Of a stretch of 41,570 nt of DNA, positions 34,551 through 41,570 are shown piece after piece. Within the stretch, counting starts at the first letter, position 1. The number at the start of each line of letters is the position of its first letter. Origin of the DNA: Lentisphaeria bacterium (GTDB lineage: Bacteria; Verrucomicrobiota; Lentisphaeria; Victivallales; Victivallaceae). Made by a program: the position numbers and the translations under genes. A model generated the notes under the pieces. It was given only the letters and a program-made list of their open reading frames with translations. It did not search any database and had not been told where the DNA came from. Location of the stretch: assembly GCA_017508555.1 (NCBI GenBank), contig JAFVYP010000150.1, forward strand, positions 1 through 41,570, written 5' to 3'.

Positions 34551-35629
34551 TGACAAGATACAGAACAGCCCCGAAAACAGATGGGATCTATCAGCTTCTC
34601 AAGGAGCGGATCTCCAACGGCTTTTATTCAAAAGAGGGGATGCTTCCCCATGAAACTGTTCTGGCTGAAGAACTTGACATATCCCGCAAAACCCTGCGCG
34701 CGGCGCTTTCCCGTCTGGCGATGGAAAATCTGGTGGAACGCGTCAGGGGTCAGGGAACCTTTATCCGCAGCGGGAAGCCCCGGAGCAGGATCCTTGTGAT
34801 CGTGGGCAATATGGAGGATATCACCAATTCAGGACGCTATATCCTGCCGGGTATCCAGGCCGAAGCTGACAAGTTGGGATTTGAGGTGGAAACCTGTACG
34901 GAATACTCTCTTTCACAGACCTCTCCGGCTGAGGTCCTGGCACATCTCAAAGAGAAAGATTACCGGGGGATCCTTTCCTTTTCCTCCAACTTCCACGGCG
35001 ATGAACCGGTGCTGACGTTTTTGAAAACAAGCGGCCTGCCTGTGCTTCTTCTCCACGCAATGCCCGGCGATTCTGCCGTAACGGGACTGTCTGTCATGGG
35101 AACGGATTATCCAGGTCTGATCCGCGACGCGCTGCACTATCTGGCAGGTCTCGGCCACAAAAGGATCGCTTTCCTCACCTTCGGAGAGCAGCGCATCAGA
35201 AAAGCGGAATACTTCGCTCTGCTCAAAGAAATGGGACTGGACGGAGATCCTGCCCTGCGATGTGCCCTTGCAAGTCCCAGAGAGAAAGAAATCATCGGCA
35301 GGGGAATAGAAAACTTTTTCAGCAGTCTTGAAAAATTCCCCACGGCGGTCCTCTGCTTTTCAGACCTCTTTGCCATTGAGCTTTATCAGTATCTTCATAA
35401 GCACGGCATCAGGATCCCGGAAGATATCGCTGTGCTTTCCATCGGCGGACAGATCGGCTGCGATTTTCTCGACCCGCCCCTGTCGGCGATGGACTTCAAC
35501 TGTATGGAAATCGGACGCTCCGCCGTCCGCAATTTACTTGAAATAAATCTTGACACCCCGCTGCCCCGGCCGTTTATGGTGACGCCTCACTGTCTGATCG
35601 AACGGGAAAGCACCCGGAAAAGGAGTTGA
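34550..35629 (+). CDS. GntR-family regulator with LacI-type ligand-binding domain
   Basis: A 359-residue regulator. Residues 10-75 form a GntR winged helix, with LPHETVLAEELDISRKTLRAALSRLAMENLVERVRGQGTFI layout. Residues 80-350 form a LacI/periplasmic-binding-type sugar sensor (ILVIVGNMED at its start, GHKRIAFLTFGEQRIRKAEYFALL, and PEDIAVLSIGGQIG near the end). This architecture is that of AraR-type sugar-responsive repressors. It has its own strong promoter and precedes a WbsX gene, two pseudopilin genes and a DUF4838 gene, so it probably controls that cluster and itself. The ligand is probably a sugar or oligosaccharide, but cannot be named. Confidence 0.93.
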   Translation: MTRYRTAPKTDGIYQLLKERISNGFYSKEGMLPHETVLAEELDISRKTLRAALSRLAMENLVERVRGQGTFIRSGKPRSRILVIVGNMEDITNSGRYILPGIQAEADKLGFEVETCTEYSLSQTSPAEVLAHLKEKDYRGILSFSSNFHGDEPVLTFLKTSGLPVLLLHAMPGDSAVTGLSVMGTDYPGLIRDALHYLAGLGHKRIAFLTFGEQRIRKAEYFALLKEMGLDGDPALRCALASPREKEIIGRGIENFFSSLEKFPTAVLCFSDLFAIELYQYLHKHGIRIPEDIAVLSIGGQIGCDFLDPPLSAMDFNCMEIGRSAVRNLLEINLDTPLPRPFMVTPHCLIERESTRKRS

Positions 35630-35637
35630 ATTTCAGT

Positions 35638-36789
35638 ATGAAACAGAAAAAAGAGGTGTTTGCCGTTTACTTTCCCAGCTGGCATCCGGACAAACATTAC
35701 GAAAAATGGTACGGCAAAGGTTTCTGTGAATGGGAACTCTTGAAAACCACCAAACCTCTGTTTGAAGGTCATCAGCAGCCCAAGAAACCCTTGTGGGGCT
35801 ACTTTGATGAATCCAGTCCCGAATATATGGCCAAACAAATCGACCTGGCCGCCGATAACGGGATCACGGGCTTCATGTTCGACTGGTACTGGTATCAGGG
35901 CGAAGAATTCCTTGAAAAAGCGCTCAATGAAGCCTTTCTTTCAGCGCCCAACAGGAACAGATTGAAATTTTTCCTCATGTGGGCCAACCACAGCTGGGGC
36001 ATCTGGCCCGCCCTTGATGACGGCGCCAGAGGCATGAACGGCAACGAAAATCAGGCCAGCTGCGAACCCTTCCTCAAAATCGTCCACAGTGAAGAGGATC
36101 TGCGCAATGTGATGGAATACTGCTGCGAAAAGTATTTCAAATGCGAAAACTACTGGAAGATCGACGGAAAACCCGTTTACAGTGTTTATAACTGCAATAT
36201 GCTGTTCAAATACATTGAACCGGCTGCCGTCCTGCGTATCATGAACGAAACGGCGCAAAAGCACGGTTTCCCCGGCATCTATACCCTGATGAACATCGGC
36301 TGCTGCAATGACAATGAATATTTCTGCGGCTGGGGACGTATCCCCAAAATGCGCGATGCAGGCTTTGATGCGGTCTTTGCCTACAACAGCGGTCTGCGCA
36401 CCAATTATGCGGAAGTGGTCGCTCCTGACAAGCCGACGATCGATTACAGTTACAGCATGACCAATCAGCGGTATTGTTGGGAACGTATCGCCGAACAGGG
36501 CCTGCCCTTCTGTCCCAGCATCACTCTGGGCGGTGATGTGGCGCCCCGCTGGAGCAGACATGTCACTTATCCCTGGGACTTTGAAAAACTGGGCTACTAC
36601 CCCATCAAAGTCAATGCCACGCCGGAACGGGTGGCCGAACTGCTCAAAGATGCCCTTGCCATGGATACACAGGCCGTTATCATCAATGCCTGGAACGAGT
36701 GGAGTGAAGGAATGTATCTGATCCCCGACACCTGGCACGGAACCTCTTATCTGGATAAAATCAAAGAAGTTTTGGACAATATCAACTGA
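35638..36789 (+). CDS. WbsX/GH99-like glycan-active protein
   Basis: A 383-residue protein of the WbsX family, structurally related to GH99 endo-alpha-mannanases. The opening AVYFPSWHPD, then GFCEWELLKTTKPLFEGHQQPKKP, GFMFDWYWYQGEEFLEKAL and the closing INAWNEWSEGMYLIPD are its hallmarks. No signal peptide is visible, so it acts in the cytoplasm or leaves by another route. WbsX is annotated as an O-antigen glycosyltransferase in some genomes and as a glycosidase in others; the fold favours a hydrolase-like protein, and I leave the reaction open. The ATG at 35638 is 12 bases after AGGAG, right behind the regulator's stop. Confidence 0.85.
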   Translation: MKQKKEVFAVYFPSWHPDKHYEKWYGKGFCEWELLKTTKPLFEGHQQPKKPLWGYFDESSPEYMAKQIDLAADNGITGFMFDWYWYQGEEFLEKALNEAFLSAPNRNRLKFFLMWANHSWGIWPALDDGARGMNGNENQASCEPFLKIVHSEEDLRNVMEYCCEKYFKCENYWKIDGKPVYSVYNCNMLFKYIEPAAVLRIMNETAQKHGFPGIYTLMNIGCCNDNEYFCGWGRIPKMRDAGFDAVFAYNSGLRTNYAEVVAPDKPTIDYSYSMTNQRYCWERIAEQGLPFCPSITLGGDVAPRWSRHVTYPWDFEKLGYYPIKVNATPERVAELLKDALAMDTQAVIINAWNEWSEGMYLIPDTWHGTSYLDKIKEVLDNIN

Positions 36790-36810
36790 AAACAACAGGA
36801 GATCACCGGT

Positions 36811-37824
36811 ATGCAATCGAAAGAAAACAATGAAGATCTGCTTGAATCACCGGCAACCGCTGCCGTTTTGAATGACCGCAGCGGGGAAAGGAAGTTTCTT
36901 TCCCCCTCCGCACAGCCAGCCTTTACACTCATAGAACTGCTGGTAAAAAGATCACGACTCTGTGGCAATCGTGTTGACTGCAACGAAGGGGGATATTCAC
37001 CTGTCCATGGACAGGTGAAGCAGTACTGCTTCACCTTAATAGAACTCCTCGTTGTCATTGCGATCATCGCGATTTTGGCGGCGATGCTGATGCCGGCGCT
37101 CAACAAGGCACGCGATACGGCCAAAGCCAGTAATTGTGCGAACAATCTTCTTCAGCTTGCAAAAGCAACAACATTTTACGAAGATGCCTTCGACGGCTAT
37201 TTCCCCTATGGTTTCAAAAACGATGGAACCGGCAATCCTCTGGGGAATGCACAGATGTTTTGGAATTACTATTCTGCAAACAGCACCAGCACCGACCGCT
37301 TTGCCTCTCCCATGCGTGATTTCTTTCCTCCGGAAAACAGGGATACCGGGTCCGGACCTGTCCTCTCCACCGGTTTCGGCAGATTCGAAAAAGTGAGCCG
37401 CGGCATCCACAAGAGCAAATTTGCCTGCCCGGCCTCCAAAGAAACGGATATGAATATCCAAATCAATGATCCCATTCTCACTTACTATCCAGCCGCCAAG
37501 GGTGCGCGTTTCCTCACCTATGCAGTCAATACCAATATCTCTCATTATTTCAATGGCTCTCTGACAAGGATGTCAAGCGTCAAAAAACCCTCCATCCTCG
37601 TCACCTACGCCGACAGTGCAGGCTTCGGCGGAACCAATCAGGATTGCCGCTGGCATCCTGACCGCAACCAACCCGCAAGCGCCATGTCAGCCCGCCACAA
37701 TCAGGCAGCCAATATCGCTTACGGAGATGGACATGTGAGCCTGGTCCATTACACCAGTATCCCGGCTTACAAATATGGAGAACCCTACGAATCACCCCAT
37801 TTCACACCTAAATATCAGAAATAA
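36811..37824 (+). CDS. Pseudopilin 1, H-X9-DG type, with duplicated prepilin motif
   Basis: A 337-residue type II secretion/type IV pilin-like protein. FTLIELLV occurs twice, at residues 38-45 and 74-81; only the second copy runs into the full membrane helix [16 protein letters not shown]. The 36 residues between the two starts have no counterpart in pseudopilin 2. The leader before the helix is thus 73 residues, far longer than usual. The residue before the cleavage site is Cys (or Ala at the first copy) instead of Gly. The C-terminus has the processing-associated motif [13 protein letters not shown] (H-X9-DG). AGGAG lies nine bases before the ATG. The globular domain is probably displayed outside the cell. 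Confidence 0.92.
   Translation: MQSKENNEDLLESPATAAVLNDRSGERKFLSPSAQPAFTLIELLVKRSRLCGNRVDCNEGGYSPVHGQVKQYCFTLIELLVVIAIIAILAAMLMPALNKARDTAKASNCANNLLQLAKATTFYEDAFDGYFPYGFKNDGTGNPLGNAQMFWNYYSANSTSTDRFASPMRDFFPPENRDTGSGPVLSTGFGRFEKVSRGIHKSKFACPASKETDMNIQINDPILTYYPAAKGARFLTYAVNTNISHYFNGSLTRMSSVKKPSILVTYADSAGFGGTNQDCRWHPDRNQPASAMSARHNQAANIAYGDGHVSLVHYTSIPAYKYGEPYESPHFTPKYQK
36922..37053 (+). repeat. Prepilin-motif direct repeat flanking a 108-bp in-frame insert
   Basis: The 24 bases coding FTLIELLV at 36922-36945 and at 37030-37053 are the same at 17 positions, with ATAGAACT common to both, while most third codon positions differ. The period is 108 bp. The interval between holds the two palindromes. 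Confidence 0.85.
36996..37036. repeat. Two overlapping perfect 24-bp palindromes
   Basis: The first palindrome spans 36996-37019, centred on CCATGG; the second spans 37013-37036, centred on AGTACT. They share seven bases, AGGTGAA (37013-37019), which can pair either left (TTCACCT, 36996-37002) or right (TTCACCT, 37030-37036). Both lie in the coding sequence of the pseudopilin insert. Confidence 0.95.
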
Positions 37825-37830
37825 TCAATC

Positions 37831-37845
37831 GTACAAGGAGGTACA
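37831..37845 (+). promoter_or_regulatory. GTACA direct repeat before pseudopilin 2
   Basis: GTACA at 37831-37835 and 37841-37845 flank AGGAG, which is also the ribosome-binding site. It resembles the repeat before the GntR-LacI gene (34535-34550), but with a 10-base period. Confidence 0.3.
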
Positions 37846-37849
37846 CTGT

Positions 37850-38554
37850 ATGCAATCGGAAAAGAAAAGTTTTACTCTGATCGAGCTGTTGGTCGTCATC
37901 GCCATCATTGCCATATTGGCGGCGATGCTGATGCCGGCGCTGACACAGGCGCGGAATACGGCCAAGACCTCAAACTGTCTGAGCAATCACAATCAGATGA
38001 GCCGGATCACGATGTTTTATCAGGATGCCTCCGATGATTTCTTTCCATGGGGAGCCTATGACGGTTCGCTGACCAGCTTTTTCTGGCGTTCCACAACTGG
38101 AGCGGATGCTTATAAAACGCCGCTGAAAAATTTCTTTCCGCCGGACAGTGCCTGCGGCCGTTTTGCAGGAATGGAGCATTACACAAGCACGCCCAGCCGT
38201 TACCTCTGTCCCTCTGTCCAGCGGGGAGACTTTCGGGAGCGTTACGGTATCAATGCCAATATTCCCCATGCGACATCGGTTTATTACTCCATCGCAGTCA
38301 ACATGAATCTGATCCACCACTACGATACAAGAAATCTTGGAGCAGTCCGTATGACGCGGGTGAAAAAGCCCTCCAAACTTGTGACCTACGGCGACAGTGT
38401 GGGAACGGGATACGCCAACCGCGCCTGGAGTGACACCGGGGAAAAACGTGCCCTGGGTCCCCGCCATAACTCTGCCGCCAATGTCGTCTTTGCCGACGGA
38501 CATGCCGGTACATTCAGGTTCAAAACACCCGGATTTGTCTGGGATCCCCGCTGA
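37850..38554 (+). CDS. Pseudopilin 2, H-X9-DG type
   Basis: A 234-residue prepilin-like protein with a short leader MQSEKKS, then [24 protein letters not shown]. The E at mature position 5 is kept, but the residue before F is Ser instead of the Gly common at prepilin-peptidase sites. The C-terminal RHNSAANVVFADG is an H-X9-DG motif. It is a paralogue of pseudopilin 1: both start MQS, and NFFPPDSACGRF and RMTRVKKPSKLVTYGDS match [11 protein letters not shown] and [17 protein letters not shown]. The ATG at 37850 follows GGAGG by eight bases; the frame opens 25 codons earlier inside the previous gene. It starts 25 bases after pseudopilin 1, so they are co-transcribed. Confidence 0.93.
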   Translation: MQSEKKSFTLIELLVVIAIIAILAAMLMPALTQARNTAKTSNCLSNHNQMSRITMFYQDASDDFFPWGAYDGSLTSFFWRSTTGADAYKTPLKNFFPPDSACGRFAGMEHYTSTPSRYLCPSVQRGDFRERYGINANIPHATSVYYSIAVNMNLIHHYDTRNLGAVRMTRVKKPSKLVTYGDSVGTGYANRAWSDTGEKRALGPRHNSAANVVFADGHAGTFRFKTPGFVWDPR

Positions 38555-38603
38555 TAAAGAAAAAATGTTTTCGCAAATATCAACATAAAACAAGGAAAAG
38601 AAA

Positions 38604-41516
38604 ATGAAAAAAACAACCGTCCTTCTGCTGACTGGCGTCCTTTTCGCCAATCTGTCAGGCGCGCCGACGCCGTGGCTGAAAACGGAACCCGTTTCCAAAC
38701 GGATCATCAACATCGGCAAAAAACAGGAGATCACTCTGGTCAAGGATGGAAAAGTCCAATTTGAAGTGGTCCGCCCATCCAATCCCTATGCCAGAGCAGC
38801 CGCTGCGGAACTGACAGCTTTCCTTTCAAAGATCACAGGCCAAAAGATCTCCATTGTGGCCAAAGCCTCGGGAAAAATCCCGGCCTTCTATATCGGCAGC
38901 GGTCCTGAAGCCAAGGCCGCAGGACTTGATCCGGCCAAGCTCGACCGGGATGGTTTCTATATCAAAACCGTCGGCAGCAAGATCTTTATCCTGGGTGTGG
39001 ACAGAAACAAGGACGGCATCCACGAACGGGCTTCCGTTTTCGCCGTTCAGGATTTTCTGGAACGTTTTGCAGGTGTCCGCTATTACTTCCCCGGCGAGAT
39101 CGGCACCATCATCCCCAAAAAGAAAAACTGGAGCATTCCCGCCATCGACATCGCTGACCGTCCCGACTTCCAGTACCGCTGGATCTGGACCAGTCACAGC
39201 GGACGCGGCGGCGGCAATACCACATTCAATTACCCCGGTAAAGATCCCAAGATCAACAACCCCAATATCTGGCGGAACAGCGCTCTGCGCGATATCCGTT
39301 CCTGCCACGGTATCAATGCGCTGGAACTGGTGAAACGCTTCGGCAAAACCAATCCCGAATTCTTTGCCCTCACCGCCGCCGGCAAACGGATCGACGGCAC
39401 CCATCACAATGCCGGCTACCACAAGCTCGGACAGCTCTGTTTCAGTTCCGAAGGCCTCAAAGAGGTGGTCTATCAGGACGCCGTAGCCTGTCTCACCGGC
39501 AAACCCGCTTCCAGCCGCGGTATCAAAGCATGGGACAGCAGATGGAAAAAACTGCATATCAACATCACCCCCAATGACGGCGTGATCTGGTGTCTCTGCC
39601 CCCCCTGTAAAAAGATCCAGGAACAGGGCAGTCAGGCCAGAAGCAACCATATCTGGAAATTTTTCGTCGATATCGCCAACAGACTCAAAAAGAACAACAT
39701 CCCCGGCATGGTCATCGTGGACAGCTACGGTGTCTATAAAGATATGCCCCAGATGGAGATCCCCGACAATATTTCCGTGGGTGTCTGCATCACCGGTCCC
39801 TGGGGCATGGAAAACAAACATGTCCGCGAACGCGATGCCAAACGTCTTGCCGCATGGCGCAAACGTCTGGGCAGGAGACTGGCCAGCTGGACTTATCCCA
39901 CCAAAGCCAGCGCCGCTGTGCCCTATATCCCCAATTTCACTCCCCGCGCCGTCGATCAGTTCTTCAAATCCCAGAAAAACAATATCTTCGGCGGCTTTGT
40001 GGAGTCCGGCACAGATGTCTGGCTCTTCGGCTTCATGAACCACTACGTCGCCGGAAAGGTCATGTGGGACAACTCTGTTGATGTGGAAAAGATCATGGAG
40101 GAACACTGCCGTCTCATGTACGGCCCCGCCGCTCCCTTCATGGACAAATTCTACCGGGAGATCGAAAGACTCTGGATGAGAGAGATCCTCAAAGATATCA
40201 TCGCCACCACCTGGGGTGAAAACTGGCTCCTGCCCACCCGCCGCGATATCTGGACCAAGATCTACAGTCCTGCCAAAATCGCAGAGCTGAACAAACTTTT
40301 CGATCAGGCCGAAAAGGCCGCTGCCAAAAACAAAGAGGCCCTGAAACGTGTCCGTTTCATGCGCAAAAACTTCTGGGGTCCTGTCATCGACGGCGCCAAT
40401 GAGTTTTCTCAGGAAAATGCCAGCCGCACGGCCTGGACTGTCCATGCTTCTCCCGCGCAGAAGATCACCCTTGACGGCAAACTGAACGAAAAAGAGTGGC
40501 AGAATGCCGAAAGCGCTCACCTCATCGGCCGGAAATGGGAGCCCATCCAGGTCAGCACCACCGTCAAAGTATTGCAGGATAAAGACTTCTTCTACTTCGG
40601 CTTTGAGGCGGCTGAACCCTTTACCGACAAGATCGCCGCCTCTCTCAAACGGGCCAAAGACAGCGGAGATATCTGGCGCGACAGCGGTATCGAGGTCTTT
40701 CTCGCCGCCGATGCGTCCAGCGACTATGTCTATCAGTACATGGTGAACGCTCTGGGAGCCACCTGCGATCTGCGCAACACCTTCAAAGGCGGTGTTTCCT
40801 CCAAATTCAACTCCGGATTTGAAGCCAAATGCAGTACCGTTCCCGGCAAAAAATATGTGGTGGAAATGCGTATCCCCCGCAAGGCCATGCCTGAACTTGC
40901 CGGTAAAAACACCATCCGGGTCAACTTCACCCGCAACCGTGTCCTGACCGGCATGAAAGTCGTTCCTGATCTGCACGCCTGGTATCCCATGGTCCGCAAT
41001 ATCGCCGAGGACTTCGGTATCCTGGTGCTGGAGAAAAAAGAGACTGCCAAAAATCTGATCACAGCTCCTGATTTCGATCAGCCCCTCCTCCTCAAAAACA
41101 GATTCATGTGCGTCAACGGCTGGGCCGGCAATCCCAGTATCCAGCTCGACAAAAAGGTCTTTCTGACCAAAGGCGCCTCCGTCTGTCTGGATAAAAAGCA
41201 CACCTCCCTGATCCAAACCCTGCCCATGAAGCCCGATACAAAATACAGCATCAGCTTCTATGTCAAGACTCAGAACGCCAAACCCGGTCTGCGGGCCCTC
41301 GTCCGTTTCGGCAGCACCAAGGCCGGAGGCGTCTATGTCTTTGGAACTTATCTCTCTTATATCCGCGGCAACACGACATGGCACCGGGTCGAAAGAGTCT
41401 TCAAAACACCGAAGGAATTCGGCAAGCAGTACAACCCCAGACTCGACCTTTTTGTCTCCAACAAAGAGGCCGGCAAATGCTGGATAGATCACGTGGAACT
41501 CGTTGAAGTCAAATAA
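38604..41516 (+). CDS. Large exported DUF4838 glycan-active protein with CBM9-like module
   Basis: A 970-residue protein with a signal peptide (residues 1-19). An alpha-glucuronidase-N-like module follows (YARAAAAELTAFLSKITGQ, FYIGSGPEAKAAG). The DUF4838 core spans about 190-600, with RPDFQYRWIWTSHSGRGGG, WCLCPPC and FGGFVESGTDVWLFGFMNHYVAGKVMWD. A CBM9-like module at about 610-810 starts ITLDGKLNEKEWQNAE. A second beta-sandwich of CBM4/9 type closes the protein (about 820-970, from NLITAPDFDQP). The layout suggests binding and cleavage of a uronic-acid-containing or host-type glycan; activity is unproven. AAGGA lies seven bases before the ATG. The last 54 bases of the window show no gene. 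Confidence 0.85.
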   Translation: MKKTTVLLLTGVLFANLSGAPTPWLKTEPVSKRIINIGKKQEITLVKDGKVQFEVVRPSNPYARAAAAELTAFLSKITGQKISIVAKASGKIPAFYIGSGPEAKAAGLDPAKLDRDGFYIKTVGSKIFILGVDRNKDGIHERASVFAVQDFLERFAGVRYYFPGEIGTIIPKKKNWSIPAIDIADRPDFQYRWIWTSHSGRGGGNTTFNYPGKDPKINNPNIWRNSALRDIRSCHGINALELVKRFGKTNPEFFALTAAGKRIDGTHHNAGYHKLGQLCFSSEGLKEVVYQDAVACLTGKPASSRGIKAWDSRWKKLHINITPNDGVIWCLCPPCKKIQEQGSQARSNHIWKFFVDIANRLKKNNIPGMVIVDSYGVYKDMPQMEIPDNISVGVCITGPWGMENKHVRERDAKRLAAWRKRLGRRLASWTYPTKASAAVPYIPNFTPRAVDQFFKSQKNNIFGGFVESGTDVWLFGFMNHYVAGKVMWDNSVDVEKIMEEHCRLMYGPAAPFMDKFYREIERLWMREILKDIIATTWGENWLLPTRRDIWTKIYSPAKIAELNKLFDQAEKAAAKNKEALKRVRFMRKNFWGPVIDGANEFSQENASRTAWTVHASPAQKITLDGKLNEKEWQNAESAHLIGRKWEPIQVSTTVKVLQDKDFFYFGFEAAEPFTDKIAASLKRAKDSGDIWRDSGIEVFLAADASSDYVYQYMVNALGATCDLRNTFKGGVSSKFNSGFEAKCSTVPGKKYVVEMRIPRKAMPELAGKNTIRVNFTRNRVLTGMKVVPDLHAWYPMVRNIAEDFGILVLEKKETAKNLITAPDFDQPLLLKNRFMCVNGWAGNPSIQLDKKVFLTKGASVCLDKKHTSLIQTLPMKPDTKYSISFYVKTQNAKPGLRALVRFGSTKAGGVYVFGTYLSYIRGNTTWHRVERVFKTPKEFGKQYNPRLDLFVSNKEAGKCWIDHVELVEVK

Positions 41517-41570
41517 AATAAAACGCGCTGTTCCCGACAAGGGTCGATGGTATCGCGGGGAGGGGAAAAA

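Noticed and set aside
38826-41540. A 904-codon open frame on the minus strand opposite the DUF4838 gene
   Set aside because: It is a codon-bias shadow of a clear plus-strand gene with signal peptide, domains and ribosome-binding site. The antisense product has no recognisable domain.

Overview
The window looks like a chromosomal segment of a Lentisphaerota (Victivallales-like) bacterium, or a close relative in the Planctomycetota-Verrucomicrobiota-Lentisphaerota group. This is inferred from gene content. The markers are two prepilin-type [19 protein letters not shown] proteins with H-X9-DG C-termini, a DUF1549/DUF1553 protein beside a pre-peptidase-like protein, a zinc-ribbon Ser/Thr kinase with an Ala/Pro-rich linker, a WbsX protein and a DUF4838 protein. 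No 16S gene or other taxonomic marker is present, so the assignment is tentative. I see no tRNA, rRNA, CRISPR array, transposase or prophage gene. Coding density is high: no gene-free stretch exceeds 300 bases. Several promoters have a TTGnnn box, a 16-17 bp spacer and TATATT or TATAAT.

Bases 1-5405 (+ strand) hold iorB, a double-ACT protein, the site-2 protease rseP, ispG of the MEP isoprenoid pathway and a GT39/ArnT-like membrane glycosyltransferase. rseP, ispG and the glycosyltransferase genes overlap.

Bases 5407-16557 (- strand) form a long run. In transcription order it is purB, uxaC, purM, an AI-2E-family permease with a TerB-like N-terminus, an alpha/beta-hydrolase lipoprotein, a DUF4105 (Lnb-like) membrane protein, psd, pssA and an NAD-dependent sugar epimerase. 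It joins purine synthesis and glucuronate use to a membrane-lipid block: phosphatidylserine and phosphatidylethanolamine synthesis next to a putative lipoprotein acyltransferase and a lipase-like lipoprotein.

Bases 16736-25674 hold a VOC protein, a CDF metal transporter, a DUF2062 protein, a SurA-like chaperone with a Ser/Thr kinase, and an overlapping TPR protein-rlmN-small lipoprotein operon. Bases 25675-28862 hold a 29-residue COX24/mS38-like protein with a structured leader and strong terminator, a prolyl-oligopeptidase-like hydrolase, and a DUF1549/DUF1553 protein.

Bases 28986-41516 (+ strand) read as an accessory secreted or glycan-related locus. It contains a pre-peptidase-domain protein, two tandem secreted metallophosphoesterases, a GntR-LacI regulator, a WbsX/GH99-like protein, two pseudopilins and a large DUF4838/CBM9-like protein. 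The most striking signal is in the first pseudopilin: a 108-bp in-frame insert repeats the FTLIELLV prepilin motif and carries two overlapping perfect 24-bp palindromes.
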